From: Candidatus Hopanoidivorans cymbastelae
Lineage (GTDB): Bacteria; Actinomycetota; Acidimicrobiia; Acidimicrobiales; Hopanoidiivorantaceae
Reading direction: 5' to 3'
DNA length: 52,496 bases
NCBI GenBank assembly: GCA_028283145.1
Contig: JAPYNY010000085.1
Span: 1-52,496, forward strand
Made by a program: the position numbers and the translations under genes. The stretch's first letter is position 1; every line of letters begins with the position of its first letter. The notes beneath the pieces are model-generated. The model was given only the letters and a program-made list of their open reading frames with translations, did no database searches and had not been told where the DNA came from. Shown one piece after another: positions 8,384-16,958 of the stretch.

Positions 8384-9601
8384 ATGGCACAGACAACAAC
8401 CACAAAAAGGAGCAACACCGTGAGCACACCTCCCGGAAGTGGCCCAACTCCCAACTCAGTTCCACAAGGCGCAACCACCCAAGTGCCTGCCAAGCCAGCC
8501 AGTGCCCCAACTGCCCCAGGCTCAAAGCCGGCACCGGCATCAGTAGCAGCCAATGGCTCAACTGCAGCCCGCGGTGGCGGCAGTTCCGCCCCATCCCGCG
8601 ATACCACCGAGCGCGACAAAATCTTGGACATGACGTTGCAGCAGATTCAAAAACGTCATGGTCTGGGGGCCATCATGAAGATGAGCGAGCGCGCTGCCAT
8701 GCGAGTGGAAGCCATTCCCACCGGAGCTTTGGCGCTTGATATTGCCTTGGGCATCGGCGGGGTTCCCCGTGGGCGAGTAACGGAGATCTATGGGCCCGAA
8801 TCTTCAGGCAAGACAACTCTGGCACTGCATATAGTGGCAGAAGCCCAGAAATCAGGCGGAGTGTGCGCGTTCATTGATGCCGAGCATGCCTTGGATCCCA
8901 TCTATGCCAAAGCTATCGGAGTTGACATTGACAACTTGCTGATCTCACAGCCCGACACCGGCGAGCAGGCCCTTGACATTGCCGACCAGCTGATTCGCTC
9001 TGGAGCAGTTGACGTAATTGTGGTTGACTCGGTGGCAGCCCTTACTCCGCGAGCCGAGTTGGAAGGCGAAATGGGAGATGCTCACGTGGGGCTTCAGGCT
9101 CGCCTCATGTCACAAGCCATGCGCAAGCTGACTGCCAACTTGAACAAGTCGCATACCACATGCGTATTCATCAACCAGTTGCGTGAAAAGGTAGGCGTGA
9201 TGTTTGGTTCGCCCGAGGTCACTCCTGGCGGTCGGGCGCTAAAGTTCTACTCTTCGGTGCGCATAGACGTGAGGCGAATTGAAGCCATCAAGAACGGCAC
9301 CGACATGATCGGCAACCGAACGAGAGCCAAAGTCGCCAAAAACAAGTGCGCCCCACCCTTCAGAGTGGCTGAGTTTGACATCATGTATTCACAGGGCATC
9401 AGCCTAGAAGGTTCGCTGCTGGATGTCGGTGTTGACAGGGACGTAGTCAACAAGTCTGGTGCTTGGTACACCTTTGAGGGTGAAAAACTGGGCCAGGGCA
9501 AAGAGAACGCCAAGCTTCACCTGAAGGAAAATCCAGAGTTGGCCGACATCATTCGAGACAACATTTTGGAAGTGCTGAGATCGGCTGAGGCCCAAGCTTA
9601 G
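8384..9601 (+). CDS. recA: Recombinase RecA with long N-terminal extension
   Basis: DNA strand-exchange ATPase for homologous recombination and SOS induction. The core is textbook: [14 protein letters not shown], Walker [10 protein letters not shown] (residues 137-145), the [10 protein letters not shown] strand, [32 protein letters not shown] and [10 protein letters not shown]. Two features are unusual. About 70 Pro/Ala/Ser/Thr-rich residues precede the core, and the acidic C-terminal tail of many RecAs is absent. Two starts have credible ribosome sites: ATG 8384 (AGAAAGGA) and in-frame GTG 8420 (AAAAGGAG, 7 nt away); even the later one leaves about 60 extra residues. No recX follows. Confidence 0.96.
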   Translation: MAQTTTTKRSNTVSTPPGSGPTPNSVPQGATTQVPAKPASAPTAPGSKPAPASVAANGSTAARGGGSSAPSRDTTERDKILDMTLQQIQKRHGLGAIMKMSERAAMRVEAIPTGALALDIALGIGGVPRGRVTEIYGPESSGKTTLALHIVAEAQKSGGVCAFIDAEHALDPIYAKAIGVDIDNLLISQPDTGEQALDIADQLIRSGAVDVIVVDSVAALTPRAELEGEMGDAHVGLQARLMSQAMRKLTANLNKSHTTCVFINQLREKVGVMFGSPEVTPGGRALKFYSSVRIDVRRIEAIKNGTDMIGNRTRAKVAKNKCAPPFRVAEFDIMYSQGISLEGSLLDVGVDRDVVNKSGAWYTFEGEKLGQGKENAKLHLKENPELADIIRDNILEVLRSAEAQA

Positions 9602-9730
9602 CCGGCATAGCCGTTTCCCTAGACAACTAGACAAGCTGTTTATGTTCAGGCGGGTTTTGGAACCTGAAACCCAATTGAACCAGCACTGGCAGTCAAGGCC
9701 AGCAGTTCATCAGATAGCAGGCTAGTATTG

Positions 9731-9801
9731 AGCGGGTGAGGGGAATCGAACCCCCGCTCTCAGCTTGGGAAGCTGATGTTCTACCATTGAACTACACCCG
9801 C
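9731..9801 (-). tRNA. tRNA-Gly (anticodon CCC)
   Basis: Read on the minus strand, the 7-bp acceptor GCGGGTG/CACCCGC, D-arm (GTTC/GAAC), anticodon stem TCAGC/GCTGA with loop TTCCCAA and T-arm with loop TTCGATT all fold without mismatches except a G-T at the base of the T-stem. Anticodon CCC reads GGG. CCA is not encoded. Confidence 0.95.
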
Positions 9802-9852
9802 CAATAAGATTTATTCTAGCCATCGTAATCTACAGCCAGCACAGGAGGCAAA

Positions 9853-10770
9853 ATGTTAAAGCACAAGACAATTGTCATCACAGGTTTGACAGGACAAGTC
9901 GGCAAGCCCGTTGCGGAGGCTTTGGCACGCGATAACGACGTCATAGGCTTGGCCCGTTTTTCTAATCCTTCCCTGCGAGAGCAGCTTGAGGCAGCCGGAG
10001 TCAACTGTGTAGTCGCAGATTTAGGGTCGGGAGAATTCAGCGAGACACCCCGCAACCCTGACTACGTTTTACACTTCGCTGTTGCCAAGACTTCGAGCTT
10101 TGAAGACGACTTGAAAGCGAATGCTGAGGGAACTGGTTTGTTGATGGATCACTGCCAGAGCGCAACTGCTTTTTTGCACTGCTCTTCCACGGCGGTCTAT
10201 CAGCCCAATAACCACCATCCATTTGCCGAAGAAGATCCCCTTGGCGACAACCACAGAGTGCCAATGATGGAAAGCTTCATGCCGACCTACAGCATTTGCA
10301 AGATTGCCAGCGAAAGCTCAGCCAGGCTGATGGCCCGACTACTGGAACTTCCGACTGTTATAGCCCGCCTGAACGTTCCCTACGGCCACAGCGGTGGCTG
10401 GCCGTTGATGCATTTGGAGATGATTCTGGCCGACCAGCCTGTTCATGTTCATTCAAACAGCCCTAGCGTCTACAACCCAATTCACGATGACGACATCTTG
10501 CGTCAAATTCCCAAGCTGCTGAATGTAGCTTCCGTGCCGGCTATAACTTTGAATTGGGCCGGCAAAGAGACTGTCAGCATTGAGGAATGGAGTGAATTTC
10601 TAGCTGGTCTAGTTGGCAAAGAAGCCAAAATTGAGTCCACGCCTGATGTTTTGCAGAGCGTAATCACCAACAACAGCCGCATGCACTCACTAGTTGGCGA
10701 GACTGAAGTCAGTTGGCAAGACGGCATGCGTCGCATGGTGGAGCATTATCATCCAGAGTTGTTGAGTTAA
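9853..10770 (+). CDS. NAD(P)-dependent epimerase/dehydratase family protein
   Basis: Extended short-chain dehydrogenase/reductase acting on an unknown, probably nucleotide-sugar or steroid-like, substrate. The dinucleotide fold opens with VITGLTGQVGKPV (TGxxGxxG), followed by HCSSTAVYQP and the catalytic pair in YSICKIASE (YxxxK); ARLNVPYG marks the substrate side. At 305 residues it is a typical single-domain member. Start ATG 9853 is preceded by AGGAGG. It lies between tRNA-Gly and a convergent efflux pump, so context does not suggest a pathway. Confidence 0.85.
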   Translation: MLKHKTIVITGLTGQVGKPVAEALARDNDVIGLARFSNPSLREQLEAAGVNCVVADLGSGEFSETPRNPDYVLHFAVAKTSSFEDDLKANAEGTGLLMDHCQSATAFLHCSSTAVYQPNNHHPFAEEDPLGDNHRVPMMESFMPTYSICKIASESSARLMARLLELPTVIARLNVPYGHSGGWPLMHLEMILADQPVHVHSNSPSVYNPIHDDDILRQIPKLLNVASVPAITLNWAGKETVSIEEWSEFLAGLVGKEAKIESTPDVLQSVITNNSRMHSLVGETEVSWQDGMRRMVEHYHPELLS

Positions 10771-10869
10771 CCCGATTTGAGTTTGCCCTTTAAATTTGCC
10801 AACAAACTGGGCTGGCAGGTCAGGACTGCTTGGCCCGTGTCGGCTGTTTAGTGACTGTCAATATTGATT

Positions 10870-12405
10870 TTAATATTGATTTAATTCGGAACTTCTAATG
10901 AAGCTGGAAGAGAAAACAGCCAAGATGCTTATGCCACATCCCACAAGATAGGCAGCAGAGAAATCTCCAGGAGAGCGTCCGTCTCCTAGCACCAGCAGCA
11001 AAGTCTGGATTCCGGAGGCTACGGCAAGGCTGGACAATGTCTGGGTAACGCCCATAGCCACGCCCAGATCTTCTGGTGGGATGGTCTTGGATATCACAAG
11101 CTGCAGAGATGGCATCACAAAACCAAAACAGGCGCCCGACAAGGCCAGCCCGATGATGGCCATCCACAACATGTCCAAATGAGGGCTGACGGCAAAAACC
11201 GCCATTGACGCCACCATGCAAACCGATCCCAGCACCGTGGCAAAACGCTCTCCCGGGTGCTTGGCCAGCATTCCCCCGAAGGGTGATCCCAAACTAAAGG
11301 TCAGTGGCCGGATAAGCAAAAACAGCGTTACTACCGCTAGTTCAATCCCAAAATGGTCCTGCAGCAAAAGGGGAGTAACCACAAAGCCCCCCATGTAGAC
11401 AAAGTTGGTCAAAGCCAAAGTAGCGGCCGAGCCGGAGTAGTTGGCCAAGCGAAAATATTTAAGCGGAACTAGAGGCTGCGCTCGGTTGACGGCCAGAATT
11501 TTGGCACCAGCCAGCGAACCATTTTTTGAAAGCAAGCTTTCAAATCTCATCTGCGAAGCCAGAAACAGCACAAACCCCATCACACCAGTAGCCAAAAGGG
11601 CCAGCGCAAACCCACTGCCAAATCCCTGACTGGCGCCCCTGTCTATACCCAGCAACAAGCCTGTAGCTGTAACCGCCAGCAGCACTGAACCAACATAATC
11701 AACGGAAACATTTTCTTTGCGCGCTGTTGATCGAAACACGAAGTAGGCGAACACTCCGCCTGCCAGTGCGAACGGCCCATACAGAAAGAAAACGGCCCGC
11801 CAGCCCAGCAAATCCACAACCGAGCCGCCCACTGCCAGACCCACTGCCGGGCCGCCCGTAGCTACTGCATGAAACCAGCCCAGTGCGCGAGCACGCATGT
11901 TCACCGGAAAGGCAATCATGATCATGGCCATGCCTGTCGGGATCATCATGGAACCCCCCAACCCCGACAAAATGCGAAAACCAATCAAACTTATCGGATT
12001 CCATGCAAACCCGCTGGAAAACAAGCCCAGCACAAACAAGCTGCAGCCGGCCAGATATACATTGCGGTGCCCGTAAAGGTCGCCCAGCTTGCCGGCTATG
12101 GTGGTGCCGATGGCCTGCGCCAGGAAAGCACCAGTCAATGTCCATGCCAACAGAGTTTCTGTTGTGTCTAGATCATCTGAGATCTGTTTGAGTGAGGCTC
12201 CAATGATGGTAAGGGTTGATCCATGCGCCAAAAGTCCTAAAAGCACAATGAAAAGAAGTTTCCAAGCATACCCAATAGGCTTAGACGGGTCCAGTTGCGT
12301 GTCTTCAGGGCTATAGCCTGCAAAATCGGTCCCATTTTGAAACCGCCCGCTGTCCTCAGCTTGGTCAATAGAGGAATGCGGTGTGTTTGGCTGCTGAAGC
12401 GACAT
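10870..12405 (-). CDS. MFS transporter, DHA2 group
   Basis: Second 14-helix major facilitator exporter. After about 45 polar residues the hydrophobic core begins at WKLLFIVLLGLLAHGS; motif A appears as GKLGDLYGHRNVYL, and the LSGLGGSMMIPTGMAM helix is typical of the EmrB/LfrA group. It is only distantly similar to the pump at 189-2093 and lacks its long tails. It lies upstream of and opposite to the epimerase-like gene, and downstream of ribA on the same strand, 33 nt after the ribA end is reached in the other direction. Substrate unknown. Confidence 0.88.
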   Translation of the reverse strand: MSLQQPNTPHSSIDQAEDSGRFQNGTDFAGYSPEDTQLDPSKPIGYAWKLLFIVLLGLLAHGSTLTIIGASLKQISDDLDTTETLLAWTLTGAFLAQAIGTTIAGKLGDLYGHRNVYLAGCSLFVLGLFSSGFAWNPISLIGFRILSGLGGSMMIPTGMAMIMIAFPVNMRARALGWFHAVATGGPAVGLAVGGSVVDLLGWRAVFFLYGPFALAGGVFAYFVFRSTARKENVSVDYVGSVLLAVTATGLLLGIDRGASQGFGSGFALALLATGVMGFVLFLASQMRFESLLSKNGSLAGAKILAVNRAQPLVPLKYFRLANYSGSAATLALTNFVYMGGFVVTPLLLQDHFGIELAVVTLFLLIRPLTFSLGSPFGGMLAKHPGERFATVLGSVCMVASMAVFAVSPHLDMLWMAIIGLALSGACFGFVMPSLQLVISKTIPPEDLGVAMGVTQTLSSLAVASGIQTLLLVLGDGRSPGDFSAAYLVGCGISILAVFSSSFIRSSELNQY

Positions 12406-12438
12406 TGCCTTATCGCTTGTGTGGAGAAGTATTCACCT

Positions 12439-13068
12439 TCACAAGCGGTTCAAGAAATGTCCAAGCTTGTCTCGCTTAGTCCGAAGGTAGCCGATGTTTT
12501 CCTGAGACGGCAATGTCTCAAGCGGAACTCGCTCTGAGATGGTGATGCCGAGTTGGGCCAGTTGCTCAATCTTGGCGGGGTTGTTGGTCAGCAGCCGAAT
12601 TGTTGAAATGCCAAGCTGTCTGAGCATCTTCACGGCGATGTCGTAGTCCCGTGCATCAATGGGAACACCTTGGTGCAAGTTGGCTTCAACGGTGTCATGA
12701 CCGGCATCTTGAAGTTCATACGCCCTGAGTTTGTGCTTCAGCCCGATGCCCCTGCCTTCGTGGTTGCGCAAATACAGCAACACACCCCTTCCAGCAGTGC
12801 CGATCAGCTCCATTGCCATTTCCAACTGCGTGCCGCAGTCGCAGCGCTGCGACCCCAGCACATCTCCGGTTATGCACTCAGAATGCACGCGCACCAACAC
12901 GGGTTCTTGGCCTGCAATATCTCCCCACACACAGGCCAAATGCTCTCTGTGGCAGCTTTCATCGGCAAAGGCATGGGCTGTGAATTCGCCAAAATGAGTG
13001 GGGATGCGAGCCGTAGCGACAGGACGAATTCTGGAACTGCTGCTTTGTGAGTTGCTCTGGATGTTCAT
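12439..13068 (-). CDS. ribA: GTP cyclohydrolase II
   Basis: First committed enzyme of riboflavin synthesis, opening the GTP imidazole ring and releasing formate and pyrophosphate. Zinc ligands are in CITGDVLGSQRCDCG, and the catalytic NHEGRGIGL, VPIDARDY and LLTNNPAKI motifs are all present. At 209 residues it is a stand-alone RibA, not a RibBA fusion; no other rib genes are nearby and no FMN riboswitch was recognised. The first 17 residues, Ser/Gln-rich, are extra relative to E. coli RibA. The sequence before the ATG is CCTCCA, not a Shine-Dalgarno, so a leaderless or weakly translated start is possible. Confidence 0.94.
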   Translation of the reverse strand: MNIQSNSQSSSSRIRPVATARIPTHFGEFTAHAFADESCHREHLACVWGDIAGQEPVLVRVHSECITGDVLGSQRCDCGTQLEMAMELIGTAGRGVLLYLRNHEGRGIGLKHKLRAYELQDAGHDTVEANLHQGVPIDARDYDIAVKMLRQLGISTIRLLTNNPAKIEQLAQLGITISERVPLETLPSQENIGYLRTKRDKLGHFLNRL

Positions 13069-13245
13069 TGGAGGTTGCCGGCACGGATTTACTGAATTTC
13101 TAGGCTACTTACTTTTGCCAAAGCTTCTTGGCTGGTGACAAGCGCAAACGGGAGGGTGATGCAGCAGCAGCGCAGATTGGGATGCAACAGTGCCGATTTA
13201 AAATCTGGGCCAGCAGCAGCCTGCTAACAGCACGGAGGTCAAAAA

Positions 13246-13776
13246 ATGTTTTTAGCTGATATTTCTTGGCTTGACACAGCCATTGAAATTGCTACCACTC
13301 TGAGTTTGGTGTTGGGTGTATCCATAGCCTGGATTTACGGTGCCCACGCTCAGGGGCGGGAACAAATCTTGGATGCCCAAGAAGCAATCAAAAATTCAGT
13401 TGAGTTTGTGCTGGCTTCAGGCATTGAAGGAGACTTGCCGGAGATTGTGAGCCAGGACATGTATTTCAGACGGCCATTTTTGGTGGGGAAGCGATCGCGC
13501 AGGGATATTACAGTTGTGAAAATTGACGACAATACCCAAAAAGTTGGTGTTTCTCTAGTATTTTCAAGCCAAAAGCTCAGATCTGGGGCTGTTGAACAAG
13601 CTTTGCAGTCTATTTCAGCTAAAATTGTGTTAGGTGAAGAAACAAAAGCTATACTGGACAGAGTATTCAATGAAACTGGGCGTTACCGTTTCAGCACTGA
13701 CTTTGGCAACGCTCAAATTTTAATTTTCGTTCTTGATAAAAGACAGAAGAAAAACTCAAAGAAAAGGAGGAAGTGA
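13246..13776 (+). CDS. Membrane-anchored protein of unknown family (module copy 1)
   Basis: No known domain recognised. One transmembrane segment at about residues 15-33 is followed by a charged, probably cytoplasmic region: REQILDAQEAI, an acidic IEGDLPEI, then DMYFRRPF and KVGVSLVFSS, and a very basic C-terminus (KKNSKKRRK). It is a clear paralogue of 29244-29768: shared blocks are R-x-x-x-LDA-x-E-x-I, the IE-x-DL acidic turn, DM(Y/F)-x-RR, KVGVS with Ser-Ser, and an Ile-rich helix after it. GGAGG precedes the ATG. Its stop overlaps the start of the next small gene by one base (TGATG), so the pair is translationally coupled. The same order, membrane protein then microprotein ending in VRYP, recurs at 29.2-30.4 kb. 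Confidence 0.75.
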   Translation: MFLADISWLDTAIEIATTLSLVLGVSIAWIYGAHAQGREQILDAQEAIKNSVEFVLASGIEGDLPEIVSQDMYFRRPFLVGKRSRRDITVVKIDDNTQKVGVSLVFSSQKLRSGAVEQALQSISAKIVLGEETKAILDRVFNETGRYRFSTDFGNAQILIFVLDKRQKKNSKKRRK

Positions 13777-13961
13777 TGGGTTTCAGGAGATTGTTTTTTT
13801 GGAAGAGGGCTTCGGATGATGAGGATTCCGGTGAGATCTCCGAGGTGGTAAATTTGGTGCCGCCAAACCCGGAGAATTCGGTTTTGCGAAATCAGCATTT
13901 TTCTCCCGATCCCATTAAGCGGGAGCCTGCTAAAGCGACTGTTCGCTATCCCAGGAGGTGA
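13776..13961 (+). CDS. VRYP-type microprotein, copy 1
   Basis: A 61-residue hydrophilic protein with a basic amphipathic N-terminus (GFRRLFFWKR), an acidic stretch (DDEDSGE) and the C-terminus KATVRYPRR. The ending matches the two microproteins at 29813-29977 and 30175-30351, which finish FVRYPY, and all three follow a membrane protein of one family. AGGAGG lies inside the end of the upstream gene and the ATG overlaps its stop codon, so expression is tied to it. No known function; the fixed C-terminal motif suggests a conserved binding or recognition tail. Confidence 0.65.
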   Translation: MGFRRLFFWKRASDDEDSGEISEVVNLVPPNPENSVLRNQHFSPDPIKREPAKATVRYPRR

Positions 13962-13996
13962 GGGCAAGGGTGGTTTTTACACTGCCGCCCCTACCG

Positions 13997-14494
13997 CTAC
14001 CTCAGTATCACCGACCGGTCTGCCGCTTCAAATCCAGCAGCCACTTGCCTGGTTGCCTGACCCAGTTGTTCATAGGTGGTCTTGAGCGATGACATGGCCG
14101 ACATGAACTGCCCTGATATGACAGTCTCCTCATAGTTGGCCACGAACTCGGCCAGCTTGGTTTTGAAATCCTGTGCGGTGGTTTGGGCGTTGTCCAAAAT
14201 CCGGTTGAGGTTGACGGCCAAGTTGGCTTCCGCGTCTTCCACCACCAGCCGAGAATTACCCTGCCAGTTGGTGCTGGCAAAAACCGACCGCATCGCCTGA
14301 GCTTGGCTGCGACACTCCGCTGCCTTGGAGTTGATGTGGTTGACGAGAGCGTTCGCCAAGGCGTCGTACTCGGCTTGCTGGCTGCGAGCAAAAGCTGAGA
14401 CTTCCTGGCTGCGGGCAAACGTGTCTTGCCCGGTCAGCGCAAACCGCCCGGCCGCGCTTTCCATTTCTGAGATATTGCCTCCGATGAGTGGCAT
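13997..14494 (-). CDS. WXG100/ESAT-6-like protein
   Basis: All-helical, Ala/Gln-rich protein with a central Trp-Gln-Gly (residues 77-79, in STNWQGNSR), the hallmark of WXG100-type substrates of type VII (ESX) secretion. At 165 residues it is longer than the usual 100, so it may be two helical hairpins in tandem. The open frame extends upstream to 14602, but ATG 14494 has AGAAAGGA at ideal distance and begins the helical domain. No ESX ATPase, second WXG partner or toxin gene is in the window, so it is an orphan here; it could alternatively be an unrelated coiled-coil protein with a chance WxG. Confidence 0.7.
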   Translation of the reverse strand: MPLIGGNISEMESAAGRFALTGQDTFARSQEVSAFARSQQAEYDALANALVNHINSKAAECRSQAQAMRSVFASTNWQGNSRLVVEDAEANLAVNLNRILDNAQTTAQDFKTKLAEFVANYEETVISGQFMSAMSSLKTTYEQLGQATRQVAAGFEAADRSVILR

Positions 14495-14745
14495 AAGATT
14501 TCCTTTCTGTGTGGTTGTTGGCTGGATGCAGGAGCGTGGCACAAAGGCACCGGCACTCCCAACGCCAGTATTGCATATCAGTATTGCACAGCAGTGTTGC
14601 ACACAAACTCGAGCTCACCAAAACCCCGCGGCTAATTTCCACTACTATAAAAAATGGACAACATGGAGACCAGCGCAAAGCCCAGAGCAAAAAATCTTCA
14701 TATCACCTCCATGAGCCAAATCAAAAACCGACAGAAAGGGAACAC

Positions 14746-15549
14746 ATGGCATTATCAGAAGGTCGCGTAGCCGGCAAGGTAGCCCTGATCACGGGTGCCG
14801 CCAGAGGTCAGGGCGAAGCTGAAGCCCGACTTTTCGCCAGCGAAGGAGCCAAAGTTATAGTTGCCGACGTGCTAGATGAACAAGGCGAAGCTGTTGCCGC
14901 CGACATCGGCGAAGCAGCTACTTTCGTGCATCTTGACGTCAGCTCAGAATCCGACTGGGCCCACGCTGCTGCCGTTGTCGCCGACATCGGAGGTGCTTCA
15001 GTGCTGGTCAACAACGCCGCCATCTTGGTTCCGGCAGCCATTGAGAACACCTCTCTGGAAGACTATATGAAGGTCATCAACGTCAACCAGATTGGAACTT
15101 TCCTGGGCATGAAAGCGGTGTTCCCGCAAATGAAATCCAAGGGGGGCGGTTCAATAGTCAACATCTCCTCCATAGACGGGATGCAGTCCAAAAATGGCCT
15201 CATTTCCTACACCGCATCCAAGTTTGCCATTCGAGGCATGACCAAGACCGCCGCTATTGAATGGGGGCGCTTCGGCATCAGGGTCAATTCAGTCCATCCC
15301 GGCGGAGTCAACACCCTGATGGGCAACCCCATGAACGACCCTACCGCTGAAAAAGAGCCGTATCAATTCCAAGCCATCAACCGCATCGGACGCCCTGAAG
15401 AAATCGCCAACGCCGTGCTGTTCTTGGCCAGCGATGCAGCTTCATACGTTACAGGCGCGGAGCTTTCGGTGGACGGAGGCTGGAGAGCGGGGTTGATCAC
15501 GCCGGGGCTGCCAGGCACTGAGTTCACCGTGGAATACGGTTACAGTTGA
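14746..15549 (+). CDS. Short-chain dehydrogenase/reductase (hydroxysteroid dehydrogenase-like)
   Basis: Classical SDR oxidoreductase, probably NAD-dependent. Landmarks are the cofactor loop TGAARGQGEAEA, the NNAAI strand, catalytic serine in NISSIDGMQ, and YTASK (YxxxK), followed by PGGVNT and a C-terminal GAELSVDGGWRAG. The pattern resembles 3-alpha/20-beta-hydroxysteroid dehydrogenases. ATG 14746 with AGAAAGGG is chosen over an upstream in-frame start at 14509, since the extra 79 residues look non-coding. It opens a run of co-directional genes (P450, DUF1214, phosphatase, two acyl-CoA dehydrogenases) that looks like one catabolic unit. Confidence 0.9.
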   Translation: MALSEGRVAGKVALITGAARGQGEAEARLFASEGAKVIVADVLDEQGEAVAADIGEAATFVHLDVSSESDWAHAAAVVADIGGASVLVNNAAILVPAAIENTSLEDYMKVINVNQIGTFLGMKAVFPQMKSKGGGSIVNISSIDGMQSKNGLISYTASKFAIRGMTKTAAIEWGRFGIRVNSVHPGGVNTLMGNPMNDPTAEKEPYQFQAINRIGRPEEIANAVLFLASDAASYVTGAELSVDGGWRAGLITPGLPGTEFTVEYGYS

Positions 15550-15605
15550 AAACCGCCCGACGCCGCCCATAATACTGCACAATACCACCCAACACCACGC
15601 AAAAA

Positions 15606-16844
15606 ATGACGCTTACCACCACAACTTCCGCCGACCAGGCAGTAGCCGACGGCGAGGTCAATCTGCTGGATGGCGAACTATACGTCAACCCTTGGGATAC
15701 CTACGCCAACTTGCGAAACAACGCCCCCTGCTACTGGGACAAGCTTCACAAGCTCTGGGGCATCTCCCGCTATGAAGACGTCATCACCATAGAGAAAAAC
15801 GCCAAACTCTACTCTTCGGCTTCGGGTTCGCGCCCCCGCATCCAATCGGGCGATTCCATGATCAACAAGGACGACCCCCGCCACCAAAACCAGCGCCGGC
15901 TGGTAGCCAGGGATTTCACCCCCAGAGCCGTCAAGCAACTGGAAGACGAAATCCGAGCGCACGTAACGCATCTCATAGACAAGGTAGCTCCGCATGGCCA
16001 TTGCGAGGTGATACGGGATCTGGCAGCGCCTCTGCCGGCCAATATCATCTCGGCCAAGCTGGGTTTCCCGCCTGAACTTTGGGATGGCTGCAGGGAAGTG
16101 TCTGAAGTGACCATGCATGAAGCCGGGCAGTATCCGCTGGATGGCAGCGAGCGCCCCTTGGACGGGCCTTCCACCGATTTGATCCTCTGGTTTGCTCAGG
16201 AATGCATTCAGATCATGGAACAGCGCCGAGACGACCCTCGGGATGACCTAATCTCAACCTGGGTTCATGCCAGACTTGACGGCGAGCCGCTGACCGATGA
16301 CGAAATCGTGCACGAAGCTCTGCTGGTGCTAGACGGCGGCGCTGAGACGACGCGCACGGTCATTGGGGCTATCTGCTATGAGTTGATACGCCACCCAGAC
16401 CAGCGAGAAATCTTGCAAAACGACCTGTCAATCCTGGGTGAGACCGGGGTAGAGGAATTCATCCGCTGGGTGTCGCCCATCTTGAATATGCGACGCACCA
16501 CGATGGCCGACCACGAATTCCGCTCCCAGCACATCCGAGCGGGCGATGAAATCCTGCTGATGTACGGCTCGGCCAACCGGGACGAGCGAGTGTTTGAGGC
16601 CCCCGATGTCTTCGACGTGAGACGCCAGCACAATCACCATGTTGCTTTCGGCTTCGGCACCCACTTTTGCCTTGGCGCCAGCTTGGCTCGCATTGAAATT
16701 CGGGTCATGTTTGAAGAGCTCCTTCAGCGATTGGGCGATATGCGACTAGCCGAGGGTGCGCCCGAACCCAAGATCGTCCCTGCAGTTTTCACCAGAGCGT
16801 ACGATTCCATAGAAGTGGAATTCACACCGAGCGCAGCCAACTGA
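15606..16844 (+). CDS. Cytochrome P450
   Basis: Heme-thiolate monooxygenase that hydroxylates a lipophilic substrate using ferredoxin/reductase partners not encoded here. Landmarks are the I-helix oxygen-binding LDGGAETTRT, the K-helix ExxR as EFIR, and the heme loop FGFGTHFCLGASLAR with its cysteine ligand. At 412 residues it is a normal soluble bacterial P450. Neighbouring SDR and acyl-CoA dehydrogenases fit steroid or terpenoid degradation, but the CYP subfamily cannot be assigned from motifs. The start ATG follows an A-rich run without a clear ribosome site. Confidence 0.95.
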   Translation: MTLTTTTSADQAVADGEVNLLDGELYVNPWDTYANLRNNAPCYWDKLHKLWGISRYEDVITIEKNAKLYSSASGSRPRIQSGDSMINKDDPRHQNQRRLVARDFTPRAVKQLEDEIRAHVTHLIDKVAPHGHCEVIRDLAAPLPANIISAKLGFPPELWDGCREVSEVTMHEAGQYPLDGSERPLDGPSTDLILWFAQECIQIMEQRRDDPRDDLISTWVHARLDGEPLTDDEIVHEALLVLDGGAETTRTVIGAICYELIRHPDQREILQNDLSILGETGVEEFIRWVSPILNMRRTTMADHEFRSQHIRAGDEILLMYGSANRDERVFEAPDVFDVRRQHNHHVAFGFGTHFCLGASLARIEIRVMFEELLQRLGDMRLAEGAPEPKIVPAVFTRAYDSIEVEFTPSAAN

Positions 16845-16958
16845 AGCCCGCCAACTGAAGCCCGCCGAAGCCGACCCGACCACCAGCACCGACCCTGCAA
16901 CCCCGCCAGTTTTCCCCCTCCCCCCACAACGCAACCAGCACCACGAAAGGCAACCCCA

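Noticed and set aside
9640-9690. Terminator after recA (TTCAGG...CCTGAA)
   Set aside because: The stem is six base pairs with a long loop and no T-run; not supportable.
14509-14745. N-terminal extension of the SDR gene
   Set aside because: Homology and a good ribosome site begin at 14746; the extension has no SDR character.
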